A stretch of DNA of 64,000 bases from Callaeas wilsoni (taxonomy: Eukaryota > Chordata > Aves > Passeriformes > Callaeidae). Under the pieces are notes generated by a model. That model searched no databases. It was given only the letters and a program-made list of their open reading frames with translations, and was not told the origin of the DNA. Position 1 is the stretch's first letter; each line of letters opens with the position of its first letter. This document shows, one piece after another, positions 36,415-47,599 of this stretch. Location of the stretch: assembly GCA_013398955.1 (NCBI GenBank), contig VWPU01001315.1:1-64000 (forward strand). The letters run 5' to 3'. Both the position numbers and the translations under genes were made by a program.

Positions 36415-36579
36415 GTATTTCACCTGCAGAGGGTGGCTGGACATCTGCCAGGTTGTTCCCAAGAAATATAAGCAACCCCAAGCCCCAAAATAAGTTTGTC
36501 TTAGCTGGGAGAAAAATCAATCCTAGAAAAATAATCCCACAACTGGACTGGGATCTGAAGCAGGCGGAGATTTGTTATG
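36415..36579 (+). repeat. Non-canonical segment joined to CR1, copy A
   Basis: Directly 5' of the CR1 at 36580, this segment aligns throughout with 38275-38450, which sits 5' of another CR1. Shared words include TCTGCCAGGT, AAAATAAG with TTAGCTGG, AATAATCCCACAA and GATCYGAAGC. Canonical CR1 has a different sequence here (see 28273-28588). It is either part of a chimeric CR1 or the left part of a duplicated block. Confidence 0.7.
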
Positions 36580-36760
36580 AGGGTGGTAAAACACTGGCAC
36601 AGGGTGCCCAGAGAAGCTGTGGCTGCCCCATCCCTGGAAGTGTCCAAAGCCAGGAGCAACCTGGGATAGTGGAAGGCGTAGCCCATGGCAGGGCAGGAAT
36701 GAGATATTTTTAAATTTAAGGTTCCTTCCAACCCAAACCATTCCGTGATCCTACAATTCT
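36580..36760 (+). mobile_element. CR1 LINE 3' fragment
   Basis: Reads GAGGGTGGTAAAACACTGGC, ACAGGGTGCCCAGAGAAGCT, GTGGCTGCCCCATCCCTGGA (the type without GGATCC), GAGCAACCTGGGATAGTGGA, AGCCCATGGCAGGGCAGG and CCAACCCAAACCATTCCG with a GATCCTACAATTCT tail. It has lost the GGTTGGACGGGGCTT segment. Confidence 0.95.
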
Positions 36761-38274
36761 AAGGACGTGCTGGAAGACACAGCTTCGCTCTGCAACCCTC
36801 CCTGATGTTTTTCCTGGCTGCACAGGAAGAAGCAGCACCTGAGAGCACCTCGTCCCAGCGCCACAGGCTCTCACCCGTCCAGCCTGGGCTCAGCCGCCTC
36901 CCCACCCCAAACCAGCACGTCAGGGACGGTGATCCAGGGATCGTGATGGTCCAGGGACAGGATTATGGCAGCGTTACACAGGGGCAGGAGGAGGTTTAGA
37001 GGATTAAACACTTTTTTAATGCAACACACGCACACAGGCAGGAGCCTTTCCAAGGGAAAACATCTTCCAACTCCTTACCTACAACAGAGGGGAGAGGCCC
37101 TTTCCTCCAGCCAGGCCCGACGTGGATTAAGCTACAGAAGGGAATTCTTTGTCCCTGCGATGATTAAATCTGGGTGAACCCACAGTGCTTCCATGACAGC
37201 ACAAAAACAAGCCCCGTCCATCACCTCCTTCCCAGAGCAGCAAGTCAAGTCTTGCTCCCATAAACGTGCTGGGAGCACCAGAAATGTTACTGAATTCCAC
37301 GGAACTCCAGACTTGCAGGCCTGGGCTGGGGGAGAGGGGAGTTTCTGACAGAGGGATGATTGATTTCCAGAGGAGGCAGGAATGTGGTGCTTAAGAGAAG
37401 TCAAATACATTTATTGAAGCCCTCCTACTCAGCGGGGAACCGCAGCCCACGGGGCTCTGTCTCAGCGGGGACAAAGAGTTACTCAAGGGCTACTTGGGGC
37501 AAGGTGAGGTAAATCGGGACTTGCACTGCTCCCAGCACACCCTGGCTGAGGAACTGCAGGATTGCACTCCCAAAGAGTGGAGAGAGGAGAAAAAACTCCC
37601 ACAAAACCACCTCGCTAGGGACGGGAACCTACCCCAGGCCCTGGCTTTGTCCTTGTGCTGGAAAACATCTGTGAGCACACAGAGCCAGGCTTTAACACCT
37701 GCCTGGATATCCTCGGCGCTGCCGCACAATTCCCTGGATGCTCGGGCTGGGAAAGCTCTCTGGGCAGCACAGGTAACATCAAGAGGGCAGTGCCAAGCCA
37801 TGCCCAAGCCCTGGGTGCCCAGGGATCGCCATTCCCGCTATTCCCAGTGCCACCGCCCACAGCCTGCTCTGCATTCCTGGCTTTGTGCTGCTCTTATCTC
37901 ACTGCTCCTTGGCCAGCGCTCCAGGACAGCACGGATCCCTCCCCGAGGACGGAGCTGGGGAGGTTCCATAGCTGAACACGACACCAGGACTCCCACGCGT
38001 TCCCCAGGGCCGCTCCAGCCCAGCCCTTCCAGCCCCAGCACTTCCATGTGCTGCTGCTTCCACGGCTCTAAGGTTTCTAGGAACCGGGCCCAGGTGCTTG
38101 GAAGCTCAGGATGCAGCTCAAGCAGCTCGTGTGGCCTTTGGCCTGCAAGGGCTGAGCAGGACAGGACAAACTGACCTGGGGTCATTTCACACAAGCCCAC
38201 GAGCTTCCCACTCCGGCCGAGCTCCGGGAATGCAGCTGTGGGGAAGCAAGGCTGGGATCAACGCCCCTTCCCCG
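36761..38274. other. No gene recognised; single-copy DNA between paired CR1s
   Basis: A short CACACGCACACA word occurs near 37025. A 226-residue frame at 37494-38174 overlaps opposing frames and shows no known domain. Confidence 0.5.
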
Positions 38275-38450
38275 CTCTGCAGGGCGGCAGAGGGGTGGCA
38301 CGGCTCTGGGAATCTGCCAGGTCATCACCAAAAAATGGAACCAACCCAGAGTCCAAAAATAAGCTTGGTTTAGCTGGTGGGAAGATGTAATCCCACAGGA
38401 ATAATCCCACAAATGGAGCGCGATCCGAAGCGGGTGAAGGTTTACAAGGA
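38275..38450 (+). repeat. Non-canonical segment joined to CR1, copy B
   Basis: Homologous over its whole length to 36415-36579, with an estimated three quarters of positions matching by eye. It carries TCTGCCAGGT, AAAATAAGC with TTAGCTGG, AATAATCCCACAAATGGAGC and GATCCGAAGC. As in copy A it runs without a break into the CR1 GGTGAGGCCCTGGCACAGG block. Confidence 0.7.
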
Positions 38451-38630
38451 GCGTGGTGAGGCCCTGGCACAGGGGAGCTGTGGCTGCCCCATCCCTGGAA
38501 GTGTTCCAGGTTGGACAGGGCTTGGAGCAACCTGGGAGAGGGGAAGGTGTCCCTGCCCATGGCAGGGGGCGGAATGAGAAGAGCTTTGAGTTTCCTTCCA
38601 ACCCAAACCATTCCATGATCCTACGATTCT
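38451..38630 (+). mobile_element. CR1 LINE 3' fragment
   Basis: Reads GTGGTGAGGCCCTGGCACAG, then GGGAGCTGTGGCTGCCCC (about ten bases, CAGAGAA included, are missing), ATCCCTGGAAGTGTTCCAGG, GGAAGGTGTCCCTGCCCATG, GCAGGGGGCGGAATGAG and CCAACCCAAACCATTCCATG with a GATCCTACGATTCT tail. The hairpin is intact. Similarity to copy A stops at this tail. Confidence 0.95.
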
Positions 38631-39162
38631 TCCAGATCAAGACTACGGACACACATCCACACTTCCCCCCCCCCCCAAATGAATATATCTAAACTTCACT
38701 TAAACGAATCCCAGGAATCACAGCACTTCAGGAACCATCCCTCTCCGAAAGGAAGCCATTATTCCTCGTTTTCCCCACTGACCCAGCAGCAGGTTGCTGT
38801 TAACTTGTCCTGAGCCTAAAAATAGCTCTCCTTAAAGGAAATCCAAATGCTGCACTCTCCTCTTTCCCTCCCTCCCTAATTAATGGTTTCCAGGTCAGCC
38901 CGGCTCTCCAGGAACATCTGTTTGTTTTCACTCCATCCAACGAAAGGCAAAGCTGACCTGAAAGGGGAGCATGGAAAAGGGTTTGACGTCTGCAGAGCCT
39001 CCCTGCCACAGACACCCGGATATTGGGGAGTGGAAAGGAGCACCCACAAAGGCACATTCCCGACTGAAGGGCTGCAGTGCATGTGTGTCCCTAATTCCCA
39101 GAGGGATGTCAAGCTCCATTAGAATGGAGGGATCACCCACAGGTGCTTTTAGGAGCATTTTT
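38631..39162. other. No gene recognised; C-run
   Basis: A run of about thirteen C lies near 38666-38678. The rest is single-copy with opposing short frames. Confidence 0.5.
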
Positions 39163-39405
39163 GCTCCCAAATACAGAAATAAATGCAGTTAAGTGAGTTG
39201 GACCCACAGGGATCATCCAAATCCAGCTCCTGGCCCTGCACAGACACCCAACAATCCCATCCTGCACATCCCTGAGGGCGTTGTCCAAACGCTCCTGGAG
39301 CCGTGACCATTCCCTGGGGAGCCTGTTCCACCCTCTGGGGAAGAACCTTTTCCTAAAATCCAACCTAACCCTCCCCTGACGCAGCTTCCTGCCTTTAAAA
39401 CTCTT
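39163..39405 (-). mobile_element. CR1 LINE 3' fragment, fourth type
   Basis: Left to right: AAGTGAGTTGGACCCACAGG, GATCATCCAAATCCAGCTCC, TGGCCCTGCACAGACACCC, CTGAGGGCGTTGTCCAAACG, CCCTGGGGAGCCTGTTCCAC, CTCTGGGGAAGAACCTTTTC, CTAAAATCCAACCTAACCCT and CCCCTGACGCAGCTTCCTGC. This is the CR1 type with a GGGTCCAACTC-like end. The GAATC tail is missing at its left edge. Confidence 0.92.
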
Positions 39406-40458
39406 TAGTGGCTTCGTCGCATGAGGGAGCTGCCCTCGGGAATAATTTGAACATTTATTTTCTACACATGAGGGAGACTTGAGCAAACCCAGGAATGGTT
39501 TTGTCGTTTGGTTTAAGTGAGGCATGCACACTTCCAACCCATCTGATGGCAGGACAGGAATATTTATCTTTCTTTGCATGGATTTGAGAAGAGGCGGGAG
39601 GCCGGGATGCTCCGAGTTCGTCCCTGTGCCACATTCCCCAGCTCCCCAGCTCCATAAAACAACAGGCAAAGCTGGGAGATGCAACTGCAGCAGGAGCTTG
39701 GGAGATCCACAGAAAAATCAGCCCGAGGATAATGGATGTGTCGTTAATAAACATGGAAAATCACGGACAAACTGCTTCCGACAGCAAAGGCTGGAGAAGC
39801 AAGGGAGAGGCAACGTGAGGGATGAGCAGGAGGAAGATGGAAGAGACACTTTTCCCAAAAGAGAGTCTCTGAATGAAGAGAGATGGGTAATAAAATGAAA
39901 AGCAGCAGGGAAAGAGCTGGAAGATGGAGGAGATGGGAGTGTCCTGGTTTTCCATACGTCCAGGAACAGAACCTGGCCCCAGGAGCTCCCCTGGAATCTG
40001 TCAGCACCTCCAACAGAGCCATCACTTGTCGGCACAGCCCTGCTGGAGCTCCCAGGCTGTGACACCACGAGCTCCACGCTCAGCTCCAGCTCCCGCCCAG
40101 CCAGGGATGAGATTCCCGCGTTCCAAAAGGCAGCGCTGCCCGGAGCGGGAGGTGCTGACAGGAATGAAGCAATCCTTCATTCCTCTTCCTTGTCAGAGCA
40201 CTGATCCACCCAGGAACGCCGAGTCCATGGGTGACAGCAACTGCAGGGACCCTCGGTGGCTTCTCGAGTGACATCAGCTGGGATTGCTCCCGGCCGGGCG
40301 GGAACGGCAGAGCTGAGTGTCCCAGGGTCCCACTGCAGCCTGCACCGCACGTTCCGGGCTTTGTCGGCATTCCCTCTGGGATGGGGTAAAGCCAGCACTG
40401 TATTCCAGCCTGTTACAGACCAAATCGTTCCATGAAATGTTCTCGTGGAGCAGCCGGC
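39406..40458. other. No gene recognised; single-copy DNA
   Basis: Opposing frames of 93-124 residues at 39500-40270 lack recognisable domains. The segment ends at the CR1 tail that starts the 88-bp array. Confidence 0.5.
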
Positions 40459-40542
40459 TCTCTGGAAGGTGTCCCTGCCCATGGAACAAGATGAGCTTTG
40501 AGCTCCCTCTCAATCCAGCTCATCCTGTGATTCCATTCCGTA
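40459..40542 (+). mobile_element. CR1 LINE 3' end at the head of the 88-bp array
   Basis: Reads CTGGAAGGTGTCCCTGCCCA, TGGAACAAGATGAGCTTTGA, GCTCCCTCTCAATCCAGCTC and ATCCTGTGATTCCATTCCGT. The right hairpin arm is lost. Its tail is the first part of the first 88-bp unit, so the array overlaps this CR1 end. Confidence 0.85.
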
Positions 40543-41058
40543 ACTCTTCCCATTCCAGACCAGCACGGTCAGGATCAGTATCATGGAGCAGGAATGTCCA
40601 ACCCNNNNNNNNNNNNNNGCTCATCCTGTGATTCCATTCCGTAACTCTTCCCATTCCAGACCAGCACGGTCAGGATCAATATCATGGAGCAGGGATGTCC
40701 AACCCTGCTCATCCTGTGATTCTATCCCGTAACTCTTCCCATTCCAGACCAGCAGAGTCAGGATCAATATCATGGAGCAGGGACATCCAACCCTGCTCAT
40801 CCTATGATTCTATTCCGTAACTCTTCCCATTCCAGACCAGCACGGTCAGGATCAGTATCATGGAGCAGGAACGTCCAACCCTGCTCATCCTGTGATTCTA
40901 TTCCGTAACTCTTCCCATTCCAGACCAGCACGGTCAGGATCAATATCATGGAGCAGGGACATCCAACCCTGCTCATCCTGTGATTCCATTCCGTAACTCT
41001 TCCCATTCCAGACCAGCAAGGTCAGGATCAGTATCATGGAGCAGGAATGTCCAACCCC
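40518..41058. repeat. 88-bp minisatellite containing a CR1 tail, six copies visible
   Basis: Units begin at 40518, 40619, 40707, 40795, 40883 and 40971 with GCTCATCCTGTGATTCCATT, continue through CCGTAACTCTTCCCATTCCA and GACCAGCACGGTCAGGATCA, and end ATGGAGCAGGAATGTCCAAC. They differ at only a few positions (AGTAT or AATAT; AATGT, GATGT or ACATC). The first part of each unit is a CR1 3' tail, the rest is unrelated flank. An assembly gap interrupts the array after the first unit, so the true copy number is unknown. Confidence 0.95.
40605..40618. other. Assembly gap of 14 N
   Basis: The only ambiguous bases in the window. The gap falls at the boundary between the first and second visible 88-bp units: the sequence before it lacks just the last base of a unit and the sequence after it starts a new one. 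Its stated length is unlikely to be the real one. Confidence 0.99.
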
Positions 41059-43892
41059 TCTGCCCAAACCCCAGCAGGGATCCTCTTCAGCCCTCAGGAA
41101 CGCCTCGCTGGAAAAGAGGTGAATTTTATGGACGCATTCCCAGAGCTCAAAGCGCTGCCCTGAAGTGCGGCGAGTTCCCAAAAGCACATCCTGACCTTTA
41201 ACTCAGTGTGTTAATCGAGTTAATTACCCAGTTAATTGAGGTCTGGATCTGCCCTCCTGGCATTCACAAGAATTTAACTTGGTGGCACTCGAGGACAAAG
41301 TGACCGTGGACAAGGACAGGGGCTTGTCTGGGAGCAGGCACAGGGAATGAGGATCCGGGAAGCGCCACTTCCCGAGATCAAAGCATTAATTAAGTCCTAA
41401 TTCATCCTCCTGATGAGAAAGCTGAGAAAGCACCCGGGATGTGGAGATTGCCTCCGCACTCCCAATCAGGCCAATCCCACAATGAGATTCCCTGGCTCGT
41501 TCCAAGGGTGAGGGAAGGTTATGTTTGCACTTGGAGTGAAAAGCTCCGGATTTATTTTTCTGCTCAGCAAAAGAAAACCCCAGATAATCCTTTAAGTTCA
41601 GGTCAACCCCAAAGCATGACCAATCCCTTCGTTTTGGTTTGGTGATCCTGATCATTTTTCCCTTTTTGGAGAAAGGTTTGGAGGCGACAAAATATTACTG
41701 GGAAGTGGAGGAACGGGAATACTGAGCTCTGAAAATGCAGGAACAGAACAGGGCTGCCCTTTACAGAAAGAGGAGCTCCCAGTGACAACTCAGTAAAGAG
41801 CTGCAGTCAACCCCAAAACTGCATTTCTTGGCAAATAAACTCCTCATCCTGGAAGAAGTTGCCCAAATCTCCGCAGATCCCAAAAACAAAGCTCCAGGAT
41901 TTGAGCTCAGCTCAAATCTCCATCACCACACCCAGGTTTGGATCCTCTCCGAATGTTCCCAAGCCATGCCATGGAAACATTTTAAGAAGGACTTTGATAA
42001 AAGTGATTTAATGGTGATTAGCTTTGCTCTTAAGAGGAAAAATAAGAGAAATAATGTGATCTTTTTCCTTTATTCAGGAAAAAAAAAAGTGTAGGAGATG
42101 GGACTTTTGCCCTACCAGGTGCTTAAACTGGTTAAATGATCCATGGGAGCATCCCTAAAAACGCGTGGCTCCACTACCTGCCTGTGAATCTGCCTATGCT
42201 GTCCTCCCTTTGCCTGCCCATTTTGTGGGTTTTCCCAGTGGAAAGAATTGGGAGATTTTTCCAGTGGTGGCTTGACCCAAAAAACCCCAGGAGATGCCAG
42301 AGGCAGACCCAGAGTCCCACTTGGTTTTGGTTTGTTCTGGGTGTTTTTCAAAGCGCTGACAGCAAAGTCCTTTCATCTGCTGGGAAAGCAGCACATGGTC
42401 TCCCATAAAATAGCAAACCCGTGACCCTGGGAATTAAAGCGCTCCCAACTCTGCTCCCTGCAAGCCAAGGCTTTTCCTCTGTTCCCAGAATTGCTGCTGC
42501 TCCAGGAGAGTTGGAGAAGAGGTGAAGCAGCACCCAAAATTCCCTTCTTAAACAGCAAAATAAGCACACGCATCCCACCTGGGAAGGAACTGCTTCTATG
42601 GGAAGGGAGATCTCAAGAGGTGACACATTCCATGAGGATTAATATCCAAAAATTAAATCCAGCACAACTCCTGCCACCCAAAGACGGGCTTGACCTGCAC
42701 ACATCAAGTTTTCATCATGAAAACATTGCCCAGAAGAAACACAACAAATAAAATACTTGCACCAAACACCTAAAGTTTGAAAAACTAATGATTAAACAGG
42801 AACAGAAAAAGGTTATAGCTCAGTATTAGATCTTCTGAACGTCAAGGAAATGAAATATTCCCGTTCCAGATGGGAAAACCTGCCCAGGGAAACTTAAATC
42901 ATACCCACCCAGCTTAGGGCTGAGGCAGCAAGAACCACTCTCAACTGGAACCACCACAGAAATATTCCACTTAACGTGGGTCAGTCTGAGAATCCCTGTA
43001 CACAGAGGACTGAGAGATGGCAGAAGACAAAATTCCCACCTCAGCAGGAACTGAAGGGAGAAGTTTTCTCAGGAGTTTTACGCTGCTGTTTCCTTTATAA
43101 AATCCCCCCAGACTGCTCTGCTCTGTCCTTCCTTGTCCCTCTTTTCTCTCCCTTAGGACTTCACCAGCTTTCCCAACGAACCGAGAGGGCTGAAGCTGGA
43201 ACAAAAATAGCCCTGACTTGACACCAGCTTCCCAGCCACGTCCTGGGTGAGCAGGGCTGATCCAGCCCCAGCTCCTGGCCGGGCTCCTCCTGGCAGCGAT
43301 GACCTCCCGGACGGGGCCAGCGCGAGATGGGAGCTCACTCCCTCCTCAAAACGAACCAAACCCAAAACGCCCCAAGGTCCGATTCCGTTCACACTTCCAG
43401 CTGAGCCCACGCTGCGGCAATCCAGCAGATTTCCACAAACTGCTCCGTTCTCACCACGGACAGCGGGGGAAGAGGGGCCGGGGGCGCCCGGAGCGCTGGC
43501 TCCAGGCCCTGCTGAGCTGAGCTCAATCCCCGTTTTCCTGAAGCCTGTGGGTGGTTCCGAGACAGGGTCTGATTGGGCTCGGGGACAAGAGGGTGCAGCT
43601 GGGAAGTTTGCAATCCGGATCTCGACTTGCAAAGAGTTCAGATCCAAGGGGCTGGGTCAGATCCGTGTCGAGGATTTGTTTTCTAGACATCAAAAACCAC
43701 CCGTGGGACTTGGAAAAGCCAGGCCAGGCCTGGCATAGACAGAGTAACAGCACTGCCCTCCCTGGAGCCTGATTTACTCCAGAGGGATCCAAACCCATGC
43801 CAGGGCAGCAGGGAAGTTGTGCTCTGCGCTCATTGCCACGCTTCCAGTGGACACGATAACAGCTGCTTGCTCCGGACCAGGCACAATTCCTA
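41059..43892. other. No gene recognised; 2.8 kb without repeats
   Basis: Positions 41980-42080 are AT-rich with a TTTGATAAAAGTGATTTAAT stretch, and 42750-42880 is another AT-rich patch. Positions 43230-43520 are GC-rich with moderate CpG (GGGGCCGGGGGCGCCCGGAG) and open on both strands. No CR1 and no recognisable exon are seen. Confidence 0.5.
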
Positions 43893-44003
43893 ATGTGCTT
43901 CCCATCCATGGATGAGCGGTGCCAGAACTCCTCTAAATGCACTTGGAGCTACTTTTTTTGTTTTGGGGGAAGATCTGCACAACTCCTCTGCCTTCCCATC
44001 CAA

Positions 44004-44088
44004 ATGGGCTTTCTCATCCTCCTCCTCCTGTTCTCCCTGGCAGCTGCTCCTGCTCCATCTGTGCCGGGAGTGGGAGCTGTGGGAGCTG
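44004..44088 (+). other. Candidate signal-peptide exon, unproven
   Basis: ATG at 44004 opens 28 codons that translate to MGFLILLLLFSLAAAPAPS followed by a Val/Gly/Pro-rich stretch. That is a short N-region, a nine-residue leucine-rich core and small residues suitable for signal peptidase. It ends at CTG|GTAAGG, a good splice donor, in phase 1, common after signal-peptide exons. Against it: the -3 base is C, the frame is open upstream to 43893, the Leu run comes from a CTC/CTG triplet tract, and no second exon can be identified. I do not recognise the protein. It may be chance. Confidence 0.15.
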
Positions 44089-46296
44089 GTAAGGGCAGGT
44101 GGGAGCCCGGTACCTGCTGTGCTCTGGCTGCTGCTCCAGCCACATTCATCCAAAGCTCCTCAGGATTCCCAACATTTCACACTCCGCAAAGGATTCTCCT
44201 TCCCGGGAGAGTGTTCCAAAAGCTTCAGGGTCAGGGATGGAGAGTAAGGAAGGAAATGCAAGCTCAGGATGAACAGAACCGAGCACATCTTGCCCACAGC
44301 AAAGGGCAGAAGAGCTGGGGCAGCTTTCCAGCAAGGCCACAGGGGTATCCAAAGGCCAGGACAGCTGGGAAGGACCATGGGAGTTTTCACCCAGCTCCCG
44401 AAGTGATCGAGAGCCACAGTGCTGTGAACCTTTGGATTCAAAGGAGAGGGAGTTACTGCAGGAAAAAGCCTGAGGCAGTGGGATTCTAAAGGATAACAGA
44501 GGAATATATAAAGTAGGAATATTGGGAGTTCTTAAGTGAAATACTGAGGGAGTTTGGAATGGCTGTGAAGCCTCTCTTGCTCCAGAGATTTTTGTAAAGT
44601 TAAACTACCAAGAGCCAAGGCCAAATCCAAGCAGGGATCCGGAGGACACACACTGGGCAGGACTGGGGATCTGCAGGTGCCAGGTCCTGGCAGCCCCCAG
44701 GTCCTGGAGGAGAAATTGATGACAGGAACAGAGGGAGAAGCATCACCCAAGGGAAAAGAGCAGGACCAAATTCCTTCCTCTCATCCTCTCTAAGGAACAG
44801 CAGCTGGCGAGCCCGGGCCCGGCACTGCCCACTCTGATCCCAATCTCCCTGGAAATCTCCCCCTCCTGGCCACGCTCCTCAGATCCCATCAGTCCTTCCA
44901 GCTGCATCCCAGCGCAGCCCCAGGTAGGCAGAGCTCAGAGCGCACATCTGGAGCGGGGCCAGCCCAGCCCACATCTGGCTTTGCTCTGGGCTTTGTTCAT
45001 ACCCGAGGCCACGGAGCATCCACCTCTCCCTGTGCCTTTATCTCCTCCCAGGATCCCCCTGGCTTCGAGCTGCTGGCTTTTATTTGAGCTGCACTAAGGA
45101 GTTCTTTAATTAACCAGCCTTTTTCTGGGGCTGTTTCTGATTGTATCAGGTTTAAACCAGACCCCCAGGCCCAGCTCTCAGCCGCTGACACAAACCAGAG
45201 AGATCTCCCCAGAACAGCTCCCCAAACCTTCATTACTTTTGTGTTATTGCTTTTCTGCTTTAGAGGCCAGAACAGGGTCTCGGGACAGAGGGATTGAACT
45301 CTTTGAATTGCCCACGGAGCAGAGACAGAAGCAATCCCAGATTCCTGCCCTTGGGAAGGTTTGGGAAAACTACAGGTATCTCATCTCAAGCTCACCCCTG
45401 ATTTTTGGGTGAGGTAGATGGAAGGGGCTGCTCAAATTCCCTCACGATGTGGAGAAACCCTCAGATCCCAGGAAAAACCGCACAGAATCCCCTGCTCTTT
45501 GTCCCAATCCTTGTTTTTACTGTTCGGTTACCACCGCCCTGTGAATATTCCAGCCTGCACAGCCCTTTTCCAGGCTGGACAGCAGGTGCAGAGTTACGGG
45601 ATTTCAGAGTCTGGATTTCTTTGGAAATCCTCCCTGCAAAACGCATCAGGCTGGAGCGCGGTGCTCCGCCTGCCTCAAGGTGTTCCCGCAGGAAGAGCCA
45701 AGGAAAACGTCAGGAGCAGCAGCAGAGCGGGCGGAAGCTGATCCCACAAAACAATGAAAGGGATGAGCTTCCAAAGGCTCGTTAATTGGCTGCAGGCACA
45801 GGGAAGCTGGAAGGGTTGGGAAGGGCTTGGGGAGCTCAGGAGGCTGCTGAGGAGGGGATTTTGTTCCTGGGAGTTCTCAGCCTTCCCTCCTTCCACAGGG
45901 ATTGGAGCTGCACGGAGCAGCCACGCGCTCCTCCAGCACTGACACCACACATCCAGACCTCGGGATAACGCTGGGAAAGGCGGATGCAAAGCCCCATTCA
46001 GCAGCACAGAACAATAAATCCTCCTCAGAGTTTCCAGGAACCTGGAGATTGCGGCCTGGAGCTTTTCTTTCCAACACACATTGTCAACACGATGACATCA
46101 GCACATCCCGATACGTGCGGGTCTCATCCAGCTCGGAGCTTCACTCCACTCCCCATAAACATCCCACTCCCACTCCTCTGGACTTCCAGGGTCATCAATC
46201 TCCCTCCTTGGGGCACTTTCAGCCTGAACCTCCAGCGATGAAATCATGGATCTGGGATGTGACTCAGAGCAGCCGTGACTCACCCGCCTGAGCCCT
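44089..46296. other. No gene recognised; single-copy DNA
   Basis: This stretch contains overlapping frames of 60-134 residues, mostly in opposing pairs. No CR1, array or known domain is seen. It ends at the 47-bp array. Confidence 0.5.
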
Positions 46297-46612
46297 GGAG
46301 CAGCTCCATCCCCTCATCCCTGGAACTCCGTCCCCCCATCCCTGGGAGCAGCTCCATCCCCTCATCCCTGGAACTCCGCCCCTCACCCCTGGGAGCAGCT
46401 CCATCCCCTCATCCCTGGAACTCCACCCCTCATCTCTGGGAGCAGCTCCATCCCCTCATCCCTGGAACTCCACCCCTCATCCCTGGGAGCAGCTCCATCT
46501 CCTTATCCCTGGGAGCAGCTCCATCCCCTCGTCCTTGGAACTCCACCCCTCATCCTTGGAGCTCCATCCTCTCATCCCCAGGAGCAGCTCCATCCCCTCA
46601 TCCCCGCATCCA
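46297..46612. repeat. 47-bp minisatellite, about six copies
   Basis: The unit starts GGAGCAGCTCCATCCCCTCA and continues TCCCTGGAACTCCACCCCTC and ATCCCTG. Unit starts at 46297, 46345, 46392, 46439 and 46486 are 47 or 48 bp apart; after 46512 the units are truncated to about 26 bp and scrambled. Each unit is itself two related halves, CCCCTCATCCCTGGA-like. Confidence 0.92.
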
Positions 46613-47599
46613 CACCGGGCTGGTTTGAGAGGCTGGCCACTGAAATGTGCCAAAGCTTGGCCTGGATGCATCAGGAATGCTGAACTTTGGATATTCCCAA
46701 GCGCTCTTGGCAGAACATCGACACGAACACCAATCCCACACTCCCGGTTTTCCCTGCTCCAGGATGAGAGGGGAAGGTACCAGGTCAGCAATTTGGGAAC
46801 ACCTGGATTTTGCTCCCATTCCTTTGCTTCTGTCACAGATGGAGGCTGGATCAGGAGGAAAATCAGGCTGGAGAGGAGCTTCCAGACCTGCTCCTTGGCA
46901 GAGCTACCTGGGAGCAGACGCGCAGTGAGGACAGTTTGCTTTGGCAACTTCCTTTAGGAATATATAAATATATATAAAAATATATACATTTTAATATCTT
47001 TGGCAAATAAAAAATCATAAAAAGAAAAGTTGGTTGGCCTTCCTGGCCGAGCCAAGAACGTACTTTAGGTTAAAAAATAGACACTGAAAAGGACGGAGCC
47101 AGAAAAAAAATAAATCCAAACCAAACATTTTCCCTGCTCTGAAGCTGCTTTAGGAATTGCTGATGCCACAAATCCGTGTCAGGGATGGAGCACGTTGCTC
47201 CTGGAAAGTGGTTGATCCACAAAGCACAGGCCACACCTTTAGGGAGCCATCCTAGAGACAAGTATCTGTTCAACCAGGTCCAAAATCCCCAATTTATTAA
47301 TCTGCTCTCATGCTCTGGAATGGATTTCTCCCGGCGTAAATCACTGGGCTGACAACGCACAAGGAGGCAAAAGAGCAACCACGTGTTCCAGTGTGGAATT
47401 GTTCTCCTTTTCCCCTTTCCTCTTCCCCTTTCCTTGTCTGATGTTTATCCCAAACCCTGCAGACTCTCTCTTCCCCCAGCTTCTCACTGACCTGAGATCC
47501 TATCAGCTCCTTGACAATTAATGTGCATTTTTCACACGGAGAAGGAAATTTTTTCGCTTCGAGAGGGCTCCAGGAGGCCAAAGCTTGGCCAGCACAAAG
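46613..47599. other. No gene recognised; AT-rich patch
   Basis: Positions 46958-47010 are a TATATAAATATATATAAAAA tract followed by an AAATAAAAAATCATAAAAAG stretch. Such TA-rich DNA is low-complexity, and no coding sequence downstream supports a TATA promoter. The rest is single-copy. Confidence 0.5.

Noticed and set aside
46958..47010. TATATAAATATATA tract considered as a core promoter
   Set aside because: It is simple AT-rich DNA with no start-site context, CpG island or following exon.
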